A stretch of 64,000 nt of DNA from Erinaceus europaeus (taxonomy: Eukaryota > Chordata > Mammalia > Eulipotyphla > Erinaceidae): contig NC_080171.1 in the NCBI RefSeq assembly GCF_950295315.1, positions 114,210,093 through 114,274,092 of the forward strand, given 5' to 3'. Both the position numbers and the translations under genes were made by a program. Numbering within the stretch: the stretch's first letter is position 1; each line of letters starts with the position of its first letter. The notes under the pieces were generated by a model that saw only the letters and a program-made list of their open reading frames with translations, searched no databases and was not told the origin of the DNA. Below, in pieces: positions 1 through 10,080 of the stretch.

Positions 1-750
1 TTCAGACACTGAACAGGGGAAACTAATTTTTCACCAACAACACTGAGTGGCCACCTTTGCCTTTCTGGAGAAGTATGTTAGACTGGGCCTAACACCTCTT
101 TCCTCACAGAGCTGGGGTCTTGTACATGTGTGACTTCACCCTCCCCCTTATTGACTTTTCAGAGGGCCCACAGCACCCCGAGTTTTCCCTGGGGGCGTCA
201 CACGCCCATGTAGTGCTGGGGTTTGAACAGTGAGGACTGAGGGCGTGGAGGTAAGGCCCAGGGCCTCCTCAGTGAGACTTCCTCTGGTCCCTGTTCAGTG
301 ACTCTTTGTCTAGCCTGATATGTGAAGATGACTCAATCCCTGCATACTCCTTTTTAGCAGTGCTAAATTTGTCAGTGAGCTAGCATTTCTCCTCAACGTG
401 TTTCTGTAGCTGCTTTCACATTTATATAAAGTCAACTTTTAACAGACTGAGAAGTCTGAGTTAAAAAAAAATTCAGTAAAAGACCCCTACAAAGCCAAGG
501 ATAGAAGGATGGCTCTCTTATTTCCTAGGGGGAGACCGTAGAAAGGGAGCCATGCACCAGGCTGTCAAACAGCTCTCTGCCCCGCCCCCCAGAGGTCACC
601 CCAGGGTCTAAATCCTAAAGTAAAGCAAGCCTTCCACAGCACTGACCCTGACTCCTGCAGCCACACCAGCCTTAGGGAACAGCCCAACCATTCACCCAAC
701 ACCAACTGGCCGGGCAGCCTGGCCGGGCCATCTGCGTGAAGGTAGAGGCA
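1..750. other. Unassigned intergenic sequence
   Basis: No repeat family, exon or RNA gene was recognised. Confidence 0.5.
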
Positions 751-756
751 GGGGCA

Positions 757-1048
757 TTTTTATTCGTTTTTTTTTTTTTTTTATTTTCCCTTTTGTTGCC
801 CTTGTTTTTTATTTTTGTGATTATTAATGTTGTTATTGATGTCATCATTGTTAGATAGGACAGAGAGAAATGGAGAGAGGAGAGGAAGACAGAGAGGGGG
901 AGAGAAAGACACCTGCAGACCTGCTTCACTGCCTGTGAATCGACTCCCCTGCAGGTGGGGAGCTGGGGGCTCAAACCGGGATCCTTATTCTGGTCCTTGA
1001 GCTTCGAGCCACATGCGCTTAACCTGCTGCACTACTGCCAAACTCCCT
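757..1048 (-). repeat. Type A tRNA-derived SINE
   Basis: Full-length copy: T-rich tail complement, GGATAGGACAGAGAGAAATG body, B-box complement, and head ending CCAAACTCCC. Its own Pol III promoter would read the minus strand. Confidence 0.85.
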
Positions 1049-1307
1049 GACTTTTTTTTTATTAGTGATTTAACAGTGCTTTACACAACTATCAGATTTC
1101 AGGGGTATGATTTCACACCCACATATGGGGTGCATGTCATCTCACAGCAGAGGCACTTTTAAATAAAATGTGCTTGTCAACATAACTACCTACCCTCATA
1201 ATGCCTCTTGAGTACCCCCTCACTTATGTTTCTGTAATAATATACAATGAAAATGTAAGGAAAGTGTCAATGTTAAGCATATGATTTGGAAAGATTTGTT
1301 TATATTA

Positions 1308-1530
1308 TTATTATTTAAATATTTATTTCCTTTTGTTGCCCTTGTTTTATTGTTGTAGTTATTATTGTTGTTATTGATGTTATCGTTGTTGGATAGGACA
1401 GAGAGAAATGGAGGAGGGGAAGACAGAGAGGGGGAGAGAAAGACAGACACCTGCAGACCTGCTTCACCGCCTGTGAAGCGACTCCCCTGCAGGTGGGGAG
1501 CTGGAGGTGGGGAACTGGGGGTGTTTATAT
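1308..1530 (-). repeat. Type A SINE, head missing
   Basis: Body and tail are present; the tRNA-like head is absent beyond GGGGAGCTGG, where repeat X begins. Confidence 0.8.
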
Positions 1531-1544
1531 TATTTTTTTAAAAT

Positions 1545-2062
1545 TTATTCATAAAAGGGAAGCATTGACAAAACCATAGAATAAGAGGGGTACAACTCCA
1601 AAATGGAGGACCACCCCCCAACTCTTCATCTGCACTATTCCAGCCTTTAGGTTCATGATTGTTCAACAATTTGTTTGGCTTTGTATGTTAACTCTCTTTT
1701 CAACCACCAGGTTCCAGATGCTAGCATGATGCTAACTAACCAGACTTCTCTGGACAGACAACCCCACCAATGTGTCCTGGAGCTCCAGAGCCCCACCCTA
1801 CTAGGGAAAGACAGAGGCAGGCTGGGTTTATGGATCGACCTGTCAACACCCATTTTCAGTGGGGAAGCAATTACAGAAGCCAGACCTCCCACCTTCTGCA
1901 TCCCACAATGACCTTGGGTCCATACTCCCAGAGGGTTAAAGAATAGGAAAGCTATTAGGGGAGGGGATGGAATCCGGAGTTCTGGTGGCGGGAATTGTGC
2001 AAAGCTGTACCCCTCTTATCCTATGGTTTTGTCAATGCTTCCCTTTTATAGATTTGTTTGTA
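1545..2062 (-). repeat. Unclassified repeat X with 44-bp terminal inverted repeats
   Basis: The ends 1551-1594 and 2006-2049 are inverted copies matching at 43 of 44 positions (AAGGGAAGCATTGACAAAAC core). The interior is non-coding. Similar but partial copies are at 19,775, 23,505, 28,680 and 45,950. Autonomous relatives and exact target duplications were not identified. Confidence 0.7.
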
Positions 2063-2064
2063 TT

Positions 2065-2315
2065 CTATTGGGGGAGGTTTATAGTTTACAGTACAGTTGT
2101 TGACATGTAGATAAGATTCTTCATCTCTCCATAACAGGTTGATAAGTGTCTGCAAAACATTCTCACCCCCAACTTAACGTTCTTTTCTGCAATCATGCAT
2201 CGGGATCCTAAAGGTGCCTACCCCTAACCCCCAACCCACTTCCTTCCTTCTTTCCCCAGAGTCCTTTGCTTTGGTGCAGTATATTAGGCAAGATTTTTCT
2301 CTCTTTAAAATTGGG
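2065..2315 (-). mobile_element. L1 3' end fragment
   Basis: It reads, in reverse, the same 3' UTR as at 5,640-5,820 (ending in CCCCAATA). It also contains the TTTGGTGCA block seen next to CACCAAAG in the other copies. Confidence 0.55.
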
Positions 2316-2320
2316 GGTGG

Positions 2321-2800
2321 GGGAGGGTGGATGGTGGTGCACCTGGTTAAGTGCATACATTACAGTGCACAAAGATTCAGGTTCAAATCCCTGGTCCTTG
2401 GGAGTGGGGTGTTAGCACAGCAGGTTAAGTGCACGTGGCACAAGGCACAAGGACCAGTGCAAGGATCCTGGTTCGAGCCTCAGCTCTCCACCTGCAAGGG
2501 TGTCGCTTCATAGGCGGTGAAGCAGGTCTGCAGGTGTCTATCTTCTCTCCCCCTCTCTGTCTTTCCCTCCTCTCTCCATTTTTCTCAGTCCCATCTATCA
2601 ACAACGACATCAATAACAACAATAAAAAGGGCAACAAAAGGGAAAATAAATAAATAAAATAAAAAATCCCTGGTCCCCACCTGCCGGGGGGAGGGAGCTT
2701 CACAAATGGTGAAGCAGTGCTGCAGGCATCTCTCTTTCTCTCTCTCCCTTATTATCTCCTTTGTCTCTTGATTTCTCTGTTCTATAAAAAAAAAAGGAGA
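2321..2800 (+). repeat. Type B SINE interrupted by a type A SINE
   Basis: The type B head (GTGGTGCACCTGGTTAAG) stops at 2,397 and resumes at 2,664 after the insert, with the 13-bp duplication AAATCCCTGGTCC on both sides. Confidence 0.85.
2398..2663 (+). repeat. Type A SINE inserted in a type B SINE
   Basis: Complete head to A-rich tail. The target duplication shows type A was active after this type B copy. Confidence 0.88.
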
Positions 2801-2804
2801 GAAA

Positions 2805-3290
2805 ATAAACTAAAAGAAAAGGAGAGGAGAGGAGAAAGACAGGAGGAGAGAGAGAAAGAACCAGACATCACTCTGGTACATGTGTTGCCGGGATTGAACT
2901 CAGGACCTCAAGCATGAGAGTCCAATGCTTTATCCACTGCACCACCTCCTGGACCACCTAATTTGACAATTTTATCATCTGTTCTGAGAAGTCTCTTGTT
3001 GAATAAATCTAGTAACTTTCTCCATTCACTGTCTTCTGCTAGAAGTTTATGTTTAACCTTTCTTCTCTTTATCCATATGCACAAGTTGTCCATCACTTTC
3101 TTGAGTATTTTGAGCATTTTTATAGCTGTTATGAAATCATTGCTAGACATTCTATACATCTCCATTGATTTATGTTTCTTTCCTGCTATCAGGGGCTCAG
3201 TGCCAACACAGCCACCTTACAGTTCCTAGCAACCATTCTTTTCTTTCTTTTTTCCCCTTTTTCTTTTTTTTTTTTTTTTTAGAGACAGAC

Positions 3291-3336
<46 letters not shown>

Positions 3337-3590
3337 TGTACTTCTCTTCTGCTTTGTGAAGCTTCCCCTTCTGCAGGTGGGACAAGGGGCTTGGACCTGG
3401 CTCCTCATGCATGGTAATATGTACACTCTACAGGGTGTGCCACTTCCTGATCCCAAAATACTTGTTTGCTTGTTTGTTTGTGAGAGAGAGAACCAAAGCA
3501 TCACTCTCTGGCACATGCAATACCGGGGGTCGAGCTCCTTGGGTATTGTGATGTGTGCACAACCGGGTGCACCACCACCCAGAGATAATC
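2805..3590 (-). repeat. SINE cluster: type C, type B and a C-like copy
   Basis: Type C spans about 2,805-2,957, type B about 3,272-3,458 with an expanded GA tract at 3,303-3,331, and a C/B-like copy 3,482-3,585. The sequence between the first two is AT-rich and probably old L1. Confidence 0.65.
2965..3230 (-). mobile_element. Probable old L1 fragment
   Basis: AT-rich sequence with L1 ORF2-like character between two SINEs. The assignment is by style only. Confidence 0.3.
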
Positions 3591-3661
3591 ACCATAGTTC
3601 TCTCATTGTCTTAGAGAAGAGTTGGCTACTTTTTTGTTTTGTTTTCTCTTGCATTATTATT

Positions 3662-3937
3662 TTTTAAATATTTGTTTACTTTTTGTTCCCCTTGTTTTAC
3701 TGTTGTTTTATTGTTGTTGTAGTTATTATTATTGTTGTTGTTGGATAGGACAGAAAGAAATGGAGAGAGGAGGGGAGGATAGAGAGGGGGAGAGAAAGAC
3801 ACCTGCAGACCTGCTTCACCACTTGTGAAGCGACTCCCCTGCAGGTGGGGAGTCGGGGACTCAAACCAGGATCTTTGTGCCGGTCCTTGCGCTTTGCGCT
3901 ACATGCGCTTAACCCACTGCACTACCGCCCGACTCCC
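3662..3937 (-). repeat. Type A SINE
   Basis: Full-length copy ending CCGCCCGACTCCC at the head. Confidence 0.85.
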
Positions 3938-4236
3938 TCTTGCATTATTTTTAATCACTGAAAACTTACAAAGATAAATTATATTTACAGATTTCTAATA
4001 GCCAAAATACCAGATCATGTCACAAACTTTATTTAAACTTCTCTACTTCTTAATTAGAAAAAAACTGGAACAGTTAAATTTAAACACAACACTTTTTTTA
4101 AAAAAGAATGTATTATAAGACTTATATTAAACACCAAATATTAAAACCATACTACCTTACACATACACTGTTATATCAAATGTCAATAAGAACTATGCCA
4201 CATCAGTTAAATGGCAGGAAAAGAACTTTAGAGATG

Positions 4237-4515
4237 GGAGTCGGGCGGCAGCGCAGCGGGGCTAAGTGCAGGTGGCGTGAAGCGCAAAGACCGGCATAAG
4301 GACCCCAGTTCGAGCCCCCGGCTCCCCACCTGCAGGGGAGTCGCTTCACAGGTGGTGAAGCAGGTCTGCAGGTGTCTGTCTTTCTCTCCCCCTCTCTGTC
4401 TTCCCCTCCTCTCTCCATTTCTCTCTGTCCTATCCAATAACGACGACATCAATAATGACTACAATAAAACAACAAGGGCAACAAAAGGGAATAAATAAAT
4501 ATTAAAAAATTTAAA
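4237..4515 (+). repeat. Type A SINE
   Basis: Near-consensus copy: GGGAGTCGGGCGGCAGCGCA head, CCAGTTCGAGCC B box, and tail of ATAAATA units. Confidence 0.88.
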
Positions 4516-4537
4516 AAAAAGAACTTAGGAGTGACAG

Positions 4538-4895
4538 TTTAGGGGGTTGGGCGGTAGTGCAGCAGGTTAAGTGCACAGGGCACAAATCATAAGGACCAGT
4601 GTAAGGATCCTTGTTTGAGCCCCAGCTCCCCACCTGCGGGGGGGTGGGGTGTCACTTTACAAGCAGTGAAGCAGGTCTGCAGGTGTCTATCTCTCTCTCC
4701 CCCTCTCTGTCCTCCTCTCCTCTTTTGATTTCTCTATGTCCTATCCAACAACAATTACATCAATAACAACAACAACAATAATCACAATAATGATAAAACA
4801 ACCAGGGCAACAAAAGGGAAAAAAATGGCCTCCAGGAGCAGTGTATTTGTGTTACAGGCACCACGCCCCAGGAATGACCCTGGAAGCAAGAAAAA
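4538..4895 (+). repeat. Type A SINE with 3' extension
   Basis: After the normal tail it carries the TGGCCTCCAGGAGCAGTG... extension also seen, in reverse, before several minus-strand copies. Confidence 0.8.
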
Positions 4896-5229
4896 AAAAA
4901 AAAAGGAGTGACAGTTTAGCAGATGCCTGTGTGGGTGTGGGCATCAGGGCCAAGTATGTGGAGTAGATAAAGCCTCCAAGAACATCTGCTTCCCCCACCC
5001 CCAGTGTGTGTATGTGTGTCTCTCACTCATCCCCTGTAAGAGATTTTGAATATAGTGGCACCCTAATACTCCCCATTTTCATAAGACTGTTGGAGGTAGG
5101 ACTGGAGTGGGAGTCACAGAGCACCAGGGTTATGGGAGGAAGGCTGGAACATAGATTCCATTCTGGCCATCATTTGTCTGAGGCAAACACTTTCCTTGGC
5201 TTTTAGAACTTCTATTAAAATATACATAT

Positions 5230-5822
5230 CCCCTGTAGAGTCTGGAGAACTCTCAGAAGGCTAGAAATGAACCTACCCTATGACCCTGCAATTCCTCTCC
5301 TGGGGATATATCCTAAGGAAACAAACACACCCATCCAAAAAGATTTGTGTATGCCTATGTTCATAGCAGCACAGTTTGTAATAGCCAAAACCTGGAAGCA
5401 ACCCAGGTGTCCAACAACAGATGAGTGACTGAGCAAGTTGTGGTCTATATACACAATGGAACACTACTCAGCTGTAAAAACGGTGATTTTACCATTTTCA
5501 GCCCAGTTGAATGGAGCTTGAAGGAATCATGTTAAGTAAAATAGGTCAGAAACAGAAGGATGAATAGGGGATGATCTCACTCATAGGCAGAATTTGAAAA
5601 ACATGATCAGAAGGGAAAACACTAAGCAGAACTTGGACTGGAGTTGGTGTATTGCACCAAAGTAAAAGACTCTGGGGTGGGTGGGGGGGGGAATGTTCAG
5701 GTCCTGGAACATGATGGTAGAGCACCTAGTGGGGGTTGTATTGTTATGTGGAAATGTTATACATGTACAAGCTTTTGTTTTACTGTAGACTGTAAAACAT
5801 TAATCACCCAATAAAAATTATT
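5230..5822 (+). mobile_element. L1 3' UTR fragment
   Basis: Contains the mammalian L1 3' signature GGGGATATATCCTAAGGAAA, CATAGCAGCACAGTTTGTAA and CCAAAACCTGGAAGCAACCC, and ends CACCCAATAAAAATT. Confidence 0.85.
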
Positions 5823-5824
5823 AT

Positions 5825-6042
5825 TGCATAGAGACAGAGAAATTAAGAGGGGTGGGGGAGATAGGGAGAGAGAGAGAGAGAGGGAGGGAGAGAGGGAGGG
5901 AGAGAGAGAGAGAGAGAGACTGGCTGCCCTGCTTCACCACTCATGAAGCTTTCTCTCTGCAGGTGGCAACCAGGGTCTTGAACCTGGGTCCTTTTGGACT
6001 TTAATGAATGCCTAAACAGGTGCGCTACCACCTGGCCCTGCT
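5825..6042 (-). repeat. Type B SINE with expanded GA/GGGA tract
   Basis: The tail joins the end of an L1 at 5,822. The GA-rich part at 5,865-5,920 is a microsatellite. Confidence 0.75.
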
Positions 6043-6049
6043 TCTAGAA

Positions 6050-6595
6050 CTTATTGTCCTACCAAATGGGTGCCACTTAGTTCTTCTGTGCCCTTCATCC
6101 TGCCCCGCTCTCCAACAAGCCTTGTGAAGGAAGGTGGTACAGTTCTCTGCTCTGGGCATCTCCTAGCAGAGGCTGTGGGCCTGGTGGTTGAGGCCAGGTC
6201 CTACAGGTGCTGGGGAGTCTCTTCATATTGTCTGTGCACTAAGCTTCCTTCTGGGCCTGAGTTCCCCCCCCCCCCCCAACCAGCAGCAGGAGGCATTCTG
6301 TCTGGAGTTCAAGCTGAGCTTGACTCCAAAACTGAGGTCTGAGTCTTACTGGGAAGCCATCATTTCCCAGATTGCAAGTTTGCCTTTTGGGTGTGGAGAC
6401 TGCTTAATTCTCCTGTCTTTAGCAATACCACCCTGAACATGCCTGATCTCGTCTAATTATTCCTCCTGCAAGGTCAAGTTTTTGCTTCTCTCCTCAAAGT
6501 TGTCAGATTCATTCATTCTCTGTCCCATCTGCCATTATCAAAGGTATCCTGGAGTTTTACATCCACAAGGATACACCTGTGTTTTCTTTTTCTTT
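6050..6595. other. Unassigned sequence
   Basis: It includes a C tract at 6,265-6,278. CAATACCACCCTGAACATGC at 6,423 resembles the 5S rRNA start region (CCACCCTGAACGCGCC), but it breaks off after GATCTCGTCT and is at best a tiny 5S-like remnant. Confidence 0.4.
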
Positions 6596-6764
6596 TTAAT
6601 GATTTTTAAAAAATTATTTGTTTATTCCCTTTTGTTGCCCTTGTTTTATTATTGTAGTTATTATTGTTGTTATTGATGCTGTCATTGTTGGATAGGACAG
6701 AGAGAAATGGAGAGAGGAGAGGAAGACAGAGGGGAAGAGAAAGATACCTGCAGACCTGCTTCAC

Positions 6765-7422
6765 TGTTGGGAAATTGTGCAGATGTGGTCGACCTCGGCA
6801 GGGCCCACAAACCACCCTATTTCCATGTTAGTATTATTATCTACATACCAATCTTCTGCTTTGTCTTACATACGACTAAACGTCTCCTTTCTAAAGTCCC
6901 GGCAGGGTATTGCTAATTCCAGCCATTGAATCCCTGGCAATGGTTGCTAGGTGCGCCTCTACCATTTCCAGCCCCTCCCACTTACGGTATTATAAAAGCC
7001 ACTTGGAATGCATTGGATCGACCTTCTCGTGGTGCATCCCGTGAGTACCCATTTATTGGGGAAACTGACAATCCTTCCTAGCCGACTGAATCCACATGGA
7101 TCCCAGTCACTTTCAAAGTCAGCAACAAGCAGACATCAGGCTCAACCTGACGCTGTTGACTGGCTACGGAAGAAGGGCAAACGCTAGAAGAAGAAAAGCC
7201 ACTTCTGTTTCTGGTTTCCCTCTCTTCTGACTCCTGACATAGAGGAGGTCAGATGTGCAGGGGGAGGCGGACACTGGCCATTGCGGTTTTTGGCTCCATG
7301 TGGTTTTAACCAGGTGCCTACACACCCTACTCTGGGGCGCCCACATGAATAAAGATTTGTATTGCTATCGCCACGAACTTGGTTCCTGGGCTATCTCTTC
7401 CTCCCTAGACGCTAGCCCGGCA
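6765..7422 (+). mobile_element. Solo LTR inserted in a SINE and itself carrying a Vingi insertion
   Basis: It is bounded by TGTTGGG and CCCGGCA and flanked by the 6-bp duplication CTTCAC (6759-6764 and 7423-7428). It interrupts a minus-strand type A SINE exactly between CTGCTTCAC and the following CGCTTGTGAA. It has a TATTATAAAAG box at about 6988-6998 and AATAAA at 7348-7353. Without the 200-bp insert and duplication it is about 458 bp. No internal retroviral sequence remains, so it is a solo LTR from recombination. It does not resemble the LTRs at 12.8-14.9 kb. Confidence 0.82.
7005..7193 (+). mobile_element. Internally deleted non-autonomous Vingi-type element
   Basis: A 189-bp unit is flanked by the 11-bp duplication AAAAGCCACTT (6994-7004 and 7194-7204) inside the solo LTR. 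Its last 62 bp (7132-7193) match the 3' end of the Vingi copy at 33774-33835 exactly, ending GCTAGAAGAAG. The first 127 bp are absent from that truncated copy and probably come from the 5' UTR and start of the first ORF (an ATG at 7096 opens MDPSHFQSQQQAD). A 5' end joined straight to a 3' end indicates an internal-deletion derivative. The Vingi name rests on memory of hedgehog elements. Confidence 0.72.
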
Positions 7423-7549
7423 CTTCACCGCTTGTGAAACGACTCCCCTGCAGGTGGGGAGCCAGGGGCTTGAACTGGGATCCTTACGCTGGTCCTTGTG
7501 CTTTGCACAATCTGCGGTTAATCCGCTGCGCTACTGCCCGACTCCCTTC

Positions 7550-7712
7550 TTTTTCTTTTTAATATATTTTTTGCTGCCCTTGTTGTTTTTATTGTTGTAG
7601 TTATTATTGTTGCTGTCATCGTTGTTGGATGACAGAGACGGGGAGAGAAAGATAGACACCTGCAGACCTGCTTCACCTGTAAAGCGACTCCCCTGCAAGT
7701 TGGGAGCAAGGG
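7550..7712 (-). repeat. Type A SINE, shortened
   Basis: Internal deletions in the body and a missing head. It sits immediately beside the nested copy. Confidence 0.75.
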
Positions 7713-8984
7713 CTCCGCCTGGCCCCCTCACCTGTGTTTTCAGAGCATGTGTGGGAGGTTGGGCATGAACTGGCCCCAGGGCTTCATGTTGCAACAGACT
7801 GTGATCCAAAGCTCCAGCCTGGCTCTTGCTCCAGGGGATTTTTCCTGTACTCTGCTTCCATCTGGCAAAGTCTTGAGCACGCACTCCTGGACATGCCTGG
7901 AGCTCAGTGCTGCCATTGGGGTGAACCATCTGGTGTGTCCCTCCAAGGGTGATGTTGCCATCACCCTGAGGTGCTTCTGACCTCATCAGCCACCTGCTGA
8001 CAGGTTAGGATATGGGTTTATTCTTCATTCTTGGACCTCCATTCTTGGCTTGCCCATAGGGAACTGATTTGGAAAGCAGCTCTGACTACTATTCAGAGAG
8101 GCCTGAGCAAGGGTTAGTAATTAAGGTGAGTAGGTTCCACCCCCAGGTGCTGGGAGGGCCTCGCAAGCTTGTGCCCCTTCCATCTCCTCCTAGCCTCTTC
8201 CCAGAGCATCGGAGAGCAGGGTGCCTTCCAGGGAGCTCCGTCTTTCTTCCCAAACCATGTCAAATCCTTACTGTCAAAACCACACACCAGGATATGTCAA
8301 GGGACTCCCAGGATCCTGGCACAGGTGTCAAGCTTTCTCACTGTACCAGCATGGCAGCCCTGCAGCTGTTGCAGGAACTCTAGGGATGGCTGTTTTGGTG
8401 CTCCCTGCCCACCACAGCTCCTGGAACTGGGAGCTCTGCCACCAACTGCCAGTGTCCAGTATGCCACACGGATCACGCAGAACCCCATGCAGGGTTCCAT
8501 CTCCAACACAAACAGCTGCCTGGCAGCCAGGACGCATCACTCTTGGCTGGGGAGGGCAGGCCACCCAGTTCTAGAAAACCCTGCAGCTTCCATTGCTCTG
8601 CTGACGCATGGGGACAGATGCTGGTGCTCACTCCAGACATAGGCGAAGTGCTTCAGTGGGCTAGTGTGGGCTGGATCGGGTCTTGCTGGGCCCTCCAAGA
8701 CTGCAGCACACCTAGCAAGGGGGTTCTCTGTGATCTGTGTAGTGTACACTATCTCCCCTGGGGTCTTTCTTTCTTTCTTTTTCCTGATACTTCTGTTTGT
8801 GTCTCTCTCTTCTGCTACTCTTGTTACATGTATTCTATTCTGTATTCTACTCTGGATTTGTTGCTATTATTTCTCTTTTCAATTTCATTTTGAGGATTTT
8901 ATGTTTATATCTTCAAACTCACTCTTTTTCCTCAGTAAAAGCCATATAATAATATGAGCTTTCAAGGTAATTTTCTTTCCTTCT
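7713..8984. other. Unassigned sequence
   Basis: GC-moderate at left, T-rich at right. ORFs up to 157 codons overlap in several frames without a recognised domain. Confidence 0.4.
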
Positions 8985-9268
8985 CTCTTTTTTTTTCTTT
9001 AGATATTTATTTTCTCTTGTTGTCCTTGTTGTTTTATTGTTGTTGTAGTTATTGTTATTGATATCGTTGTTAGCTAGGACAGAGAGAAATGGAGAGAGGA
9101 GGGGAAGACAGAGAGGGGGAGAGAAAGACAGACACCTGCAGACCTGCTTCACCGCCTGTGAAGCGACTCCCTTGCAGGTGGGGAGCTGGGGGCTCGAACC
9201 AGGATCCTTATGTATCCTTGCACTTTGTGTCACGTGTGCTTAACCTGCTGCGCTACCACCCGACTCTC
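8985..9268 (-). repeat. Type A SINE
   Basis: Full-length, with an 8-10 bp deletion near the A-box side. Confidence 0.85.
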
Positions 9269-9642
9269 GAGCTTGGCTTATTTGTAGGAGTGCCCTTGCT
9301 GAAAAGCACATACCAGCCACACAACCTGCATTTGAGACAGTGGGGATGAGAGTAGGACGGTGCAGGTGTGAGGTGATCTGCGGAGGACTCTGGTCAGCTC
9401 CTGAGACACCTATCACACTCGGGGTGCTATGTTAGCAGAGACAAGGCCCAAACTTAACAAAGCACACATCTTGGCACTGTACCAAGGTGGCAGGCTACAG
9501 AACTAATATGCAAAAATCAGTTGCATTCCCACATGCAAAATAGTAAACTAGAGAAGGAATCCAGAAACCAATCCTGTTTACTATAGAAACACAAAGAATA
9601 GGTACTAGAAATAAATTTAACAAAGAAAGTGAAAGATGTAGT

Positions 9643-9795
9643 GGTTTGGGAGGTGGCACAATGGATAAAGCATTGGACTTTCAAGCATGAGGTCCTGAGT
9701 TCAATCTCGGGCAGCACATGTACCAGAGTGATGTCTGGTTCTTTCTCTCCTCCTATCTCTCTCATGAATAAATAAATAAATTCTTTAAAAAAACA
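9643..9795 (+). repeat. Type C tRNA-derived SINE
   Basis: Head GGGAGGTGGCACAATGGATA, B box GTTCAATCTC, ACATGTACCAGAGTGATG body and ATAAATAAA tail. Confidence 0.8.
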
Positions 9796-9802
9796 AAAGG
9801 AA

Positions 9803-10078
9803 GGGTCGGGTGTTAGCGCAGTGGGTTAAGCACACATGGCACAAAGCACAAGAACTGGCTTAAGAATCTCGGTTCGAGCCCCGGCTCCCCATCAGGCAGT
9901 GAAGCAGGTCTGCAGGTGTCTATCATTCTCTCCCCCTCTCTGTCTTCCCCTCCCCTCTCCACTTCTCTCTGTTCTATCCAACAATGATGATAACAACAAC
10001 AATAATAAATAACTACAACAATAAAAATACAAGGGCAATAAAAAAGAAAATAAATAAATATAAAAAATTTAAAGAAAA
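9803..10078 (+). repeat. Type A SINE
   Basis: Slight deletion around the CTGCAGG stem; otherwise complete. Confidence 0.85.
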
Positions 10079-10080
10079 AG

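Larger units (their letters stand above)
6600..7550 (-). repeat. Type A SINE split by the solo LTR
   Basis: Tail half at 6,600-6,764 and head half at 7,423-7,550. The SINE is the oldest layer of a three-level nest. Confidence 0.85.

Noticed and set aside
4237..4515. tRNA gene candidates in SINE heads
   Set aside because: A- and B-box-like motifs are present but no cloverleaf or anticodon arm is complete. They are SINE promoters.
6423..6455. 5S rRNA-like start
   Set aside because: Only about 30 bases resemble the 5S 5' end, with no internal promoter, so it was not called as an RNA gene.
8069..8642. Overlapping plus-strand ORFs of 104-157 codons
   Set aside because: Three frames are open over the same stretch, with no domain and no splice context.
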